From NCBI GenBank assembly GCA_015665315.1, contig JADFAK010000059.1:1-46443 (forward strand): a DNA stretch of 46,443 nt, read 5' to 3'. A model generated the notes under the pieces. That model did no database searches. It saw only the letters and a program-made list of their open reading frames with translations, and was not told where the DNA came from. Positions 19,404-26,893 of the stretch are shown here, in pieces. Both the position numbers and the translations under genes were made by a program. This stretch comes from Flavobacteriales bacterium (GTDB lineage: Bacteria; Bacteroidota; Bacteroidia; Flavobacteriales_D; Sanyastnellaceae). Position 1 is the first letter of the stretch, and every line of letters starts with the position of its first letter.

Positions 19404-19781
19404 ATGCTTTCCTACACAGCTAAGCTTTTTTTTATTGCCTTTTTGACATGCTATGCGTGCCTAACAAATGCGCAATTTAATGCGGAGGTTATGCTTTTGC
19501 CAGAGACGGCAGTTAGCGAGATCGAAAGCGCAGCATCTTCCAGTTCAATTCTTTTTAAAAATGAGAGCCTAAAGGCAAATGGTTCAGTAAAGATCGAAGC
19601 CTCAAGTCCGGAAGAACTCCTTGCTTTTTTAGAACATGAAAAGGGCATCGGACTACTCAAAGCGTTTTTTAGTCTGACCAAATACCCCGATCTCCAAGAA
19701 CGGTTCAAAGCAGTCAGCTACGACACTCGAAAAGCAGAACTCCTGCTCGAACAACAACCAAACGAAATCGACGCTGAATGA
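19404..19781 (+). CDS. Small secreted protein of unknown function, coupled to the T9SS gene at 19778
   Basis: This 125-residue protein has a signal peptide (about residues 1-23, ending LTNAQ). The mature part is short and charged, with a predicted helical C-terminus (EELLAFLEHEKGIGLLKAFF, then YPDLQERFKAVSYDTRKAELL). I recognise no family. Its stop overlaps the start of the following T9SS gene (ATGA), as in the pair at 16968/17432. Position and secretion suggest a periplasmic or outer-membrane partner of the downstream protein; this is inference from context only. Confidence 0.68.
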   Translation: MLSYTAKLFFIAFLTCYACLTNAQFNAEVMLLPETAVSEIESAASSSSILFKNESLKANGSVKIEASSPEELLAFLEHEKGIGLLKAFFSLTKYPDLQERFKAVSYDTRKAELLLEQQPNEIDAE

Positions 19782-21514
19782 AGTCCTTCCTGGCCATAGC
19801 TCTTTTCTTGATGGCGGTTGTTGCTTCCAACGGACAATGCAATAATTACACATTTGCATTTGGCGGAGGTACGTGGGATTCTGAAATCACTTGGAACATC
19901 ACCAATGCAGGAGGAACGGTCCTTTCATCGGGCGGGGCGCCTTCATCGGTAACTTTATGTTTGGATTACGGCTGCTATACGATCAACATGTTCGATGCGT
20001 TTGGCGATGGCTGGAATGGTGGCACGTACTCGGTTACTGATTCAAACGGTGTTCCCGTCGCCTTTGGCTCGCTAGACACAGCAGATAGCGGTGACGGTTC
20101 TTCTTGGGGAACAACTGTAGAGTGCTTCAGCGCACCTGTTCCCTGCAACGATACACAATATGTCCTTACTGTGGGTGGGGGAACTTTCGACAGCGAAATT
20201 TCTTGGGCCTTTTCATACGACGCAGGCACACAAATAGCCAACGGCGGTGCACCTGCATCCGTGGTTCTTTGTCTGACCGACGGTTGCTACAACATGCTCA
20301 TGCTTGACTCTTATGGAGACGGCTGGAACGGCGCAACTTGGACTCTAACAACTACTGGAGGTGCGGTAGTGGGCAGTGGCTCCATGAATTCAGGAGCTTC
20401 CTCTTTGGCCTATATCGAAGTGGGAACAGGATTTTGCGATGTTTCTTACCCTTCCCAGGATTGTCTGGGAGCGGTTACCATTTGCGACGACCAAACTTTT
20501 GACGGAAACAGTGATGGATCAGGAATGGTGGATGAGTTAAACGCCACAAATGCAGGATGCCTGGCCTATGAAAATCAAACTTCATGGTTTGTATTCTCTC
20601 CTACCACAACTGGAACCATTGAATTTAGCTTGACCCCATCCAACGGCATTGACTATGACTTCGCGATTTGGGGTCCCTATGCCGAAGTCTCTTGTCCGCC
20701 CCAACAGGCACCACTTCGTTGCTCATGGTCGGCATTGTACGAACCTACAGGCTTGGAATTAAATACTACTGAAGGAGATGTGAGCGAAGGCGCTGGTGGA
20801 GATGCGTGGGTAGAGGCCATCACGGTAACCGCCGCTGAGATCGATATGTTCTATATCATGTTGGTGGACAACTGGACAGCCGATAATACATCCTTTACTA
20901 TGGACTGGGATTTAACGGGTGTAGTTCTCAACTGTCAAATCATGCTCGCCGTTGAATACCTCAGTTTTGAGGGAACTCCCATGGCCGATCACAACTTGCT
21001 CGAATGGACTACCGCTTCAGAAGTTAACGCCTCGTACTTTGAAATTGAACGATCTAGCGACCTGCTCAATTGGTCGTCTGTAGGGTATGAACTCGCCTCA
21101 GGGTTTTCTCAGAGCGAACAAAGTTATTCATTCAAAGACCAAGATCGTACGAACCAAATTCAATATTACCGACTCAAGCAGTTTGACACCGATGGGCACT
21201 ATTTCTATTCCGAGACAATCGCCATCGACCCAGAAATCCATTTGACAATTGGAAAGATATATCCAAATCCAAGCAATGATTCCTTCCGAGTGAATGTGAG
21301 TTCGTCATTGGGACACATTGGCTTGGACTATGCGATCTACGACAATGCTGGCCGCGAGGTCGACTCAGGGGTTCTCAGTACGGTGACTGGTTCAACTGCC
21401 TATGTCGTGTCGACTGAAGAATTAAGTAATGGGTCATATATATTTGCGATTCAAGATGCTGCTGGCACTGTCCTCGAACATGACCACTTTACGGTCGATC
21501 ATTCGAATGAATAA
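19778..21514 (+). CDS. T9SS-secreted protein with two DxxGDGW modules and 'GIDYDFAIWGPY' domain
   Basis: This 578-residue protein has a signal peptide ending near SNGQ20. Two tandem modules of about 105 residues carry DAFGDGWNG (73-81) and DSYGDGWNG (177-185), each preceded by a conserved G-G-A-P and a C-L-x-x-G-C-Y block. Residues about 228-390 are the domain shared with the protein at 17432 (TICDDQTFDGN, GIDYDFAIWGPY, DAWVEAITV, DNWTADNT). An FN3-like segment (LLEWTTASEVNASYFEIERS) and a type A T9SS sorting domain (KIYPNPSNDSF) complete it. The start overlaps the preceding stop by 4 nt. The last 16 bases overlap the convergent nucleotidyltransferase gene. It looks like a duplicated and diverged relative of 17432. 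Confidence 0.88.
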   Translation: MKSFLAIALFLMAVVASNGQCNNYTFAFGGGTWDSEITWNITNAGGTVLSSGGAPSSVTLCLDYGCYTINMFDAFGDGWNGGTYSVTDSNGVPVAFGSLDTADSGDGSSWGTTVECFSAPVPCNDTQYVLTVGGGTFDSEISWAFSYDAGTQIANGGAPASVVLCLTDGCYNMLMLDSYGDGWNGATWTLTTTGGAVVGSGSMNSGASSLAYIEVGTGFCDVSYPSQDCLGAVTICDDQTFDGNSDGSGMVDELNATNAGCLAYENQTSWFVFSPTTTGTIEFSLTPSNGIDYDFAIWGPYAEVSCPPQQAPLRCSWSALYEPTGLELNTTEGDVSEGAGGDAWVEAITVTAAEIDMFYIMLVDNWTADNTSFTMDWDLTGVVLNCQIMLAVEYLSFEGTPMADHNLLEWTTASEVNASYFEIERSSDLLNWSSVGYELASGFSQSEQSYSFKDQDRTNQIQYYRLKQFDTDGHYFYSETIAIDPEIHLTIGKIYPNPSNDSFRVNVSSSLGHIGLDYAIYDNAGREVDSGVLSTVTGSTAYVVSTEELSNGSYIFAIQDAAGTVLEHDHFTVDHSNE

Positions 21515-22515
21515 GCCCATTTGCGCTTGTCGCGTAGAAAATCACTTAAATATTCCTCGTCCGGAGTTTCTCGCAAACTAGATTTGGCGAATGCCTGATT
21601 CATTTCCAACAAGGTCTTTTCGAGCTTGATTACCAGTTCCTCGTAGGTGAATTGACACTGTCGCACACGCATTAAAAAATCACGGTCACTTGTCCTCCGA
21701 ACTATTAACTGACCGGTGCGGGCCAACTCGATGCCCATGTACGCCAATCGAAAAGCATGCATCATATTCTTCGTGTTGTAATCGGCAGGAACTGGACTCC
21801 CCTCTTTCGCCAAATGTTGCCACTTCCAATAGGCGCGAAAGGACTTTAGGTAGGCCTTCCATTCGGTTTCACGCAGACTAGCCCAGGCCAGGATTTGCTG
21901 CCCTTTCCTTTCTTGGAAAATCAGTTCGCCGTCCTCATCGGTAAGACTATTGGCCGTGCTTGATTCCACGATCTGGATGAAGTTTCCCTCTTTGACAAGG
22001 CTCAGCTGCTTTTCATCGTGCATGGTGCGCCATTCGGCAAATGTCTCTATCTCGACTCTTCCAAGAATGTCTAGAAAATCCAAGGCTGTTTGGGGGGTAT
22101 CTTCCTTAGGGAAATTGATCAAACCCTTTACTTTTCGGGCTTTCCTTATTTGCGAAAGCGCATAACCAGCGAAGGTATCTTTGCACTGTTTAGACAGCAC
22201 TTTTGAATGATCCAGGCTCGACATCCAATCATTTCCTTTTTGGATGCAATCGGCCGGCATGGCAATCAACTCGATCACTGTAGGATTGCTTTTGGCTAGC
22301 AATCGAATGAATTTTCCCAGCTCGTACAAGACGTTGTCATTGCTTTCATTCGACACATCTTCGGCGTAATTTCCTCGCAGAAAACTGTCTTGATCGGCAA
22401 TAAAAACCCCACGATGGTCGATATCAGAATCTTCCGAAGCCAATCCATAGGCATGACTTCCTGCAACACACTGAAACAAAACAGACTCGGTCGGTACAAG
22501 CTTCAGGTCAACCAA
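21499..22515 (-). CDS. RlaP-type predicted nucleotidyltransferase
   Basis: This 338-residue protein has the polymerase-beta-like nucleotidyltransferase signature near the N-terminus (GSHAYGLASEDSDIDHRGVF, about residues 18-37), with the two metal-binding Asp residues in SDIDHRG. The remaining all-alpha portion matches the length of the RlaP group (PF10127), named for association with RNA ligases in some genomes. No RNA ligase is visible here. It follows ribA by only 3 nt and shares its transcript. The 3' end overlaps the convergent T9SS gene by 16 bases. Biochemical function is not established for this group; nucleotidyl transfer to RNA or a small molecule is plausible. Confidence 0.85.
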   Translation of the reverse strand: MVDLKLVPTESVLFQCVAGSHAYGLASEDSDIDHRGVFIADQDSFLRGNYAEDVSNESNDNVLYELGKFIRLLAKSNPTVIELIAMPADCIQKGNDWMSSLDHSKVLSKQCKDTFAGYALSQIRKARKVKGLINFPKEDTPQTALDFLDILGRVEIETFAEWRTMHDEKQLSLVKEGNFIQIVESSTANSLTDEDGELIFQERKGQQILAWASLRETEWKAYLKSFRAYWKWQHLAKEGSPVPADYNTKNMMHAFRLAYMGIELARTGQLIVRRTSDRDFLMRVRQCQFTYEELVIKLEKTLLEMNQAFAKSSLRETPDEEYLSDFLRDKRKWAYSFE

Positions 22516-22518
22516 GGG

Positions 22519-23112
22519 TCAGAGATTAAGTCCTTTGATCAAATGTCCCATGCTCGTCACTTTTGTGCGCAAGTATCCTTCATTTTCGGCGCGTGCTTGG
22601 ATTTCTATGGGTAGTCTTTTAACTACTTCTATGGAGCCTTCGGCAAATGCTTCAATTTTTTCAGGATTGTTGGTGAGTAGATTGATGCGAGAAATCCCGA
22701 GATCGGCCAAGATCTCAATGGCCACTGAATAGTCACGTGAATCGCTATGAAAACCCAAGGCTTGGTTGGCTTTCACCGTATCGAGGCCTTCATCTTGTAG
22801 GTTATAAGCTCGCATTTTATTGACCAAGCCTATGCCTCTTCCCTCCTGTCTCAAGTAGATCAATACGCCACCTTTGACGCCAAAATGTGAAAGAGACGCA
22901 TCCAATTGTTCTCCGCAATCGCAACGAACAGAGCCAAACACATCGCCTGTCATGCACTCGGAATGAATGCGCACGTCGATAATCTCTTCACTAGGCAGGT
23001 CACCATGGACAAGAGCCAAATGAGGATATCCCTCTACACCACTATCGTAAGCCACCATGTCAAACGTTCCATGAACGGTGGGTAACTTTGCATCTGCTAA
23101 CTTCTGAATCAT
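22519..23112 (-). CDS. ribA: GTP cyclohydrolase II, stand-alone
   Basis: This 197-residue protein matches the family in length and carries all catalytic elements: the zinc cysteines in HSECMTGDVFGSVRCDCGEQ (C53, C64, C66), YLRQEGRGIGL with the catalytic Arg (about 86-96), and LLTNNPEKIEA near the C-terminus. It converts GTP to 2,5-diamino-6-ribosylamino-4(3H)-pyrimidinone 5'-phosphate, the first step of riboflavin synthesis. The RibBA fusion at 35146-36297 has a degenerate version of this domain, so this gene probably supplies all cyclohydrolase II activity. A TATCTTTG box ends 7 nt upstream of the ATG, implying a very short or absent leader and no FMN riboswitch. Confidence 0.97.
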   Translation of the reverse strand: MIQKLADAKLPTVHGTFDMVAYDSGVEGYPHLALVHGDLPSEEIIDVRIHSECMTGDVFGSVRCDCGEQLDASLSHFGVKGGVLIYLRQEGRGIGLVNKMRAYNLQDEGLDTVKANQALGFHSDSRDYSVAIEILADLGISRINLLTNNPEKIEAFAEGSIEVVKRLPIEIQARAENEGYLRTKVTSMGHLIKGLNL

Positions 23113-23119
23113 CCTTCTG

Positions 23120-23127
23120 CAAAGATA
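23120..23127 (-). promoter_or_regulatory. Bacteroidota -7 box for ribA
   Basis: TATCTTTG on the minus strand is an exact TAnnTTTG match. Only GCAGAAG separates it from the ribA ATG, so the transcript is almost leaderless. Confidence 0.6.
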
Positions 23128-23148
23128 TACAATTCAGTGTCCAACCAT

Positions 23149-24213
23149 CTAGTTGCAGATAGTTCCGAAGGCGCCCAAGAAAATTAGGAGGTCGGTCGTG
23201 TTGACTACCATGTCTGAATTCAAGTCTCCAAGGCAATCATTGGGATCGGGAAACATGCACGAACCATCGTCTTCCGTTGCCAAGGCATTGTAATTGGAGG
23301 CCGTCGAATAAGTACATCCCAGCACATTAAAGCTCCAAAAAGCAACTCCTACATCTGAGCCTGTTCCGTTAAAAATGAAGGGAGATCCTCCAAAGATAAA
23401 CTCGCCTGCATTCCAAACTCCAGCAGCCACAGCCACGACTTCTCGCTGGTGTCCGCTAGCACCCCACTGAACGTAGTCTTCCATGGCAGCGGTACTCGTG
23501 AAGGCATTTGTGTTGTACAAACCAAATTCACCATCGCCACCGCTCAAAGAACTCCATTCAAGCAGAACCGTCTCGCCGGGCGATAAAACGAAATCGCCAA
23601 TTTGGCTAGGCACCAATTGTACTTCGAGGTAGCTCGGAAAATTGCATAGGTACCATTCCGAGATGTCTTCTTCAACTGTTCCCATATTTGTGAGTTGAGC
23701 AGTATTTTGATTTAGATCGACGTTTGTGATACGTACATTGCTGATGGCAAGCACCCAAAAAGCACTACCATAATCTCCTTGTCCGCCCACAAAGGCAAAT
23801 GGCCCCGTCCCCGGAACGAATTGTCCGGCAAACCAAACTCCTGCCCCTACCGCAACACCTTCACGAAAATGACCTGCGCTTCCCCATTCGACATAATCCA
23901 CGATAGCGGCAGAGCTTCCAAAGCTCGTTGAAGAATACAATCCGCACTCGCCATCGCTTCCAGACAATGCTGGCCAAGTGAATGTGAGTGTTGCCCCTGG
24001 TACCATATTAGTAGCTAGGCCCGTTAGCGAAGAAATGGGGTCGTAATCTGGGAAATTGCACATTGAATATGGACCAACGTCGAGATCGGCATCTCCCAAG
24101 TTAGTGAGCTCTACATCACCCGTGGCGGGATCAATCATCGTGATTCGTACATCGGCTTGGGCAGAACAGTATAGGGCGGCGAAAAGGGCGCCTAGAAAAG
24201 TAAGAGTCTTCAT
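23149..24213 (-). CDS. Secreted protein with two lamin-tail-like repeats and dockerin-like C-terminus
   Basis: This 354-residue protein has a signal peptide (to about residue 19, YCSAQA). It contains two homologous segments of about 145 residues (about 20-160 and 160-300). Each starts with an IR(I/T)T motif and contains CNFP(D/S)Y, a GECGLY/GEFGLY motif, DYVxWG and GVW(F/N)AG. This is the pattern of lamin-tail-like (LTD) beta domains. One GCT...DDGSC repeat follows, and then a 28-residue tail with a single Ca-binding-loop-like sequence (GDLNSDMVVNTTDLLIFLG). No T9SS sorting domain is present; the same tail ends the neighbouring protein at 24409. Function is unknown; it is probably an extracellular structural protein. 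Confidence 0.8.
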   Translation of the reverse strand: MKTLTFLGALFAALYCSAQADVRITMIDPATGDVELTNLGDADLDVGPYSMCNFPDYDPISSLTGLATNMVPGATLTFTWPALSGSDGECGLYSSTSFGSSAAIVDYVEWGSAGHFREGVAVGAGVWFAGQFVPGTGPFAFVGGQGDYGSAFWVLAISNVRITNVDLNQNTAQLTNMGTVEEDISEWYLCNFPSYLEVQLVPSQIGDFVLSPGETVLLEWSSLSGGDGEFGLYNTNAFTSTAAMEDYVQWGASGHQREVVAVAAGVWNAGEFIFGGSPFIFNGTGSDVGVAFWSFNVLGCTYSTASNYNALATEDDGSCMFPDPNDCLGDLNSDMVVNTTDLLIFLGAFGTICN

Positions 24214-24239
24214 TTTAAGTATTTATGTGGTTAATACGC

Positions 24240-24247
24240 CAAAGGTA
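24240..24247 (-). promoter_or_regulatory. Bacteroidota -7 box for the 23149-24213 gene
   Basis: TACCTTTG on the minus strand matches TAnnTTTG and lies 26 nt before the ATG. It sits downstream of the terminator of the preceding gene, so this gene has its own promoter. Confidence 0.5.
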
Positions 24248-24344
24248 CAATAGGTCTTGAAAGCTTTGAGTACGCAAAATGCGAAATTGATGTAGTTGTT
24301 TGACTCCCACGTGAAGCACGATGACAGACGGAACTATTGTTGGC

Positions 24345-24384
24345 GAAAAAAAAAAGAGGCTGCCTCCGAATGGAAGCAGCCTCT
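24345..24384 (-). terminator. Rho-independent terminator of the DDGSC-repeat gene
   Basis: On the minus strand a perfect 9-bp stem AGAGGCTGC/GCAGCCTCT is followed by ten T residues. It lies 25 nt after the stop codon at 24409 and is one of the strongest terminators in the window. Confidence 0.92.
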
Positions 24385-24408
24385 CAATTCACATAGTATC
24401 GAATCCAA

Positions 24409-26751
24409 TTATGGACAAGATGTTCCAAATAATCCAAGGAAAATTAGGAGGTCAGAAGTATTAATCTGCCCATCATCAGTGTAATCACCCAAACAAGTAT
24501 TTACACAAGTTCCATCATCTGTATTCGCATATGGATTGTAGTTGTCAAAGCTTGGATCCGTACATCCCAAAGCAACAGCAATACATCCACCATTGTCTAC
24601 ATTGGCCGATGAATCGTAGTTGAACGCCAAAGGATCCGTACATCCTGCAACTGCAGCTATACATGAACCATCGTCGGTGTTGGCAAGAGAATCGTAGTTG
24701 ATAGCCGAACAATCGGTACATCCCATGGCAACAGCGATACAGCTACCATCATCCGTGTTGGCAGATGAGTTGTAGTTCAATGCTGTTGAATCAGTACATC
24801 CTAGGCAAACGAAGATACAAGACCCATCGTCCTCAGTAGCTGTGCTGTCATAGTTTGACGCACTTGGGTAGGTACAACCAGGATTTGTAAGGATACATGA
24901 TCCATCATCGCATCCTGCAGTCGAGTTGTAGTTAATTGCAAGTGGGTTTGTACATCCTGGGAAAGTACATGATCCGTCGTCGCATCCGGCTGTTGAATCA
25001 TAGTTACAAGCTGTTGAAACCGTACATCCTGGGAAAGTGCATGATCCGTCGTCACATCCTGCTGTTGAATCGTAGTTACAAGCTGTTGAAGAAGTACATC
25101 CTGGGAAGGTGCATGATCCGTCGTCACATCCTGCAAGCGAATCGTAGTTACAAGCTGTTGAATTCGTACATCCTGGGAAAGTACATGATCCGTCGTCACA
25201 TCCTGCTGTTGAATCGTAGTTACAAGCTGTTGAAACTGTACATCCTGGGAAGGTACATGATCCGTCGTCACATCCTGCTGTTGAATCGTAGTTACAAGCT
25301 GTTGAAACTGTACATCCTGGGAAAGTACATGATCCGTCGTCACATCCTGCTGTTGAATCGTAGTTGCAAGCAGTTGAATTTGTACATCCTGGGAAGGTAC
25401 ATGATCCGTCGTCACATCCTGCTGTTGAATCGTAGTTACAAGCTGTTGTATCGATACATCCTGGGAAAGTACATGAACCATCGTCCACATTTGCAAGTGA
25501 ATCAAAGTTACATGCTGCAGAATCAGTACAACCGTTTACAACTGGAGGGAAAGTCAAGAACTCACCAACGACTTGTGGGTTTGTTCCATCCTGCGCTCTA
25601 TATTGTAGGTTGAAGGTCAAATCAACGATACCATCTGTTGTAAGCTGTGCCAATAAAACACGCCCTGATCCGTCAGGAAAGGCAGCTGGCTCAGTGTCAG
25701 GGAATACATACCATGCACCACCACTAGCACTGCTTATATCTAATGAACCGCCAGCTTCAAACGGACCTTCGTTGGCGTTTACAAAAGAAACACCGTTGGG
25801 TCCTGACTCAGCACCTATTGTTACCCAAGAATCATATTCCAATGGTGGAACAAATGGGAACATAGCTGGATCAATCGAATTCGAAGTGAATCCACCGTTG
25901 GCGTCTTGGTAAAATGAAGTCGTCGTGTTGATAGACAATGGCGACACATCTTGACCGTAAACAACGACCATTTGATCGAGTGGGTTTGTGAAGTTGGCAT
26001 AAACACGGTATGTGTTCATTCCTCCTACTGTGTTCGAAGCAACTTCTTCCCATGAAAGGAATGTGTAAGAAGGTGCAGGGTAAATACATGACCCATCGTC
26101 TTCAGTTGCAAGCGAATCGTAGTTCGTGGCTGAAGGATCAGTACATCCTGGAACACCAGAAATGTTGAGGACTACGCCAACTTCTTGAAACGATGTTCCC
26201 GCCTGATCTCTCCATTGAATATTCAATGTCATGTCAATGAGTCCATCTGTTGTAAACTGACCAAGAAGAACTTGCCCGTTTACATCTGGAAAAGTCGCTG
26301 GATCACCTGGCAATAAAAATAGGGATCCACCAACGAGATCGTTGACTGTGAATCCACCGCCAGCTTCAAAAAGCGTGAAATACGTGTCCAGACCAATAGT
26401 GTTCAAGGTACTTCCTACGTTATCAGCAAAGGCCAACGTAAAGAACGAATCCCACTCCATTTCTGGAACTAAACCAAAAAATCCAGGGTTGATATCCAAC
26501 GATGTCGGACCACCAAAGGCATTTTGATAAAAAGAAGTTGTTGTTGATACAGACATCGGTTGCGTATCAAAGCCATACATGGCGATCAACTGGTCCGTAG
26601 GGTTGTCAAACTCTGCATATACTCTCCATGTTGTTTGACCGGGTATGGCGTTCGATGCATAAACTTCTGCAACGATACCAGTAAAAGCGGCAAAGCCCAA
26701 TGAAGGTATAAGAAATAAACAGAGAGAGACGAATAGATTTCGAATACTCAT
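24409..26751 (-). CDS. Secreted DDGSC-repeat protein with dockerin-like C-terminus
   Basis: This 780-residue protein has a signal peptide (to about residue 21, LGFA). Two homologous domains of about 190 residues (about 22-205 and 225-405) share (W/Y)RVYA(E/N)F, NP(T/L)DQ, TTTSFYQ, FEAGG and a TTDG(L/I)(I/V)D(M/L)T motif. They are separated by one GCTDPSATNYDSLATEDDGSC unit. Fourteen further units of about 24 residues follow (about 405-750), each with a GCT start, an N-Y/F pair and a D-D-G-S-C end. The last residues are a dockerin-like tail (GDYTDDGQINTSDLLIFLG) shared with the 23149 protein. The Asp-Asp-Gly motifs suggest calcium binding and the paired Cys suggest disulfides. I know no assigned function. 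No T9SS domain is present. Confidence 0.88.
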   Translation of the reverse strand: MSIRNLFVSLCLFLIPSLGFAAFTGIVAEVYASNAIPGQTTWRVYAEFDNPTDQLIAMYGFDTQPMSVSTTTSFYQNAFGGPTSLDINPGFFGLVPEMEWDSFFTLAFADNVGSTLNTIGLDTYFTLFEAGGGFTVNDLVGGSLFLLPGDPATFPDVNGQVLLGQFTTDGLIDMTLNIQWRDQAGTSFQEVGVVLNISGVPGCTDPSATNYDSLATEDDGSCIYPAPSYTFLSWEEVASNTVGGMNTYRVYANFTNPLDQMVVVYGQDVSPLSINTTTSFYQDANGGFTSNSIDPAMFPFVPPLEYDSWVTIGAESGPNGVSFVNANEGPFEAGGSLDISSASGGAWYVFPDTEPAAFPDGSGRVLLAQLTTDGIVDLTFNLQYRAQDGTNPQVVGEFLTFPPVVNGCTDSAACNFDSLANVDDGSCTFPGCIDTTACNYDSTAGCDDGSCTFPGCTNSTACNYDSTAGCDDGSCTFPGCTVSTACNYDSTAGCDDGSCTFPGCTVSTACNYDSTAGCDDGSCTFPGCTNSTACNYDSLAGCDDGSCTFPGCTSSTACNYDSTAGCDDGSCTFPGCTVSTACNYDSTAGCDDGSCTFPGCTNPLAINYNSTAGCDDGSCILTNPGCTYPSASNYDSTATEDDGSCIFVCLGCTDSTALNYNSSANTDDGSCIAVAMGCTDCSAINYDSLANTDDGSCIAAVAGCTDPLAFNYDSSANVDNGGCIAVALGCTDPSFDNYNPYANTDDGTCVNTCLGDYTDDGQINTSDLLIFLGLFGTSCP
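24505..25536 (-). repeat. Coding tandem repeat array, 72-bp unit
   Basis: The repeat codes for the 14 DDGSC units. The core from about 24959 to 25530 has an exact 72-bp period: TGGGAA landmarks recur at 24959, 25031, 25103, 25175, 25247, 25319, 25391 and 25463 (first G of GGG). Copies differ by only a few bases. Flanking copies toward the C-terminus are diverged and 78 bp long. Because the unit is a multiple of three, other frames also stay open and give false ORFs on both strands. Confidence 0.95.
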
Positions 26752-26803
26752 AAACGTGAATTTTGGTTAAGGTGAAACACTAAGGTATTTGCACTAAGGT
26801 TCA

Positions 26804-26811
26804 CAAAAATA
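26804..26811 (-). promoter_or_regulatory. Possible -7 box for the DDGSC-repeat gene
   Basis: TATTTTTG on the minus strand fits TAnnTTTG and lies 52 nt before the ATG at 26751. No good -33 element was found at the normal spacing. Confidence 0.4.
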
Positions 26812-26893
26812 GGAAATAGTTGCTACAAATCATATTTACTGGGCGATGAAATTTATGGTTCTGTCGATAAATGGCTTTTATTCGTAGAGAATC

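Noticed and set aside
22519-23148. FMN riboswitch upstream of ribA or ribBA
   Set aside because: The predicted leaders are about 7 and 13 nt after the -7 boxes, far too short for the aptamer.
24505-25536. CRISPR-like periodic repeat
   Set aside because: Repeats are contiguous without unique spacers, 72 bp long, and in frame with a secreted protein.
24801-25613. Long open frames of 234 aa (minus, another frame) and 225 aa (plus) across the repeat array
   Set aside because: The 72-bp unit is a multiple of three, so any stop-free frame in one unit stays open across all. The 780-aa frame has the signal peptide, domains and tail.
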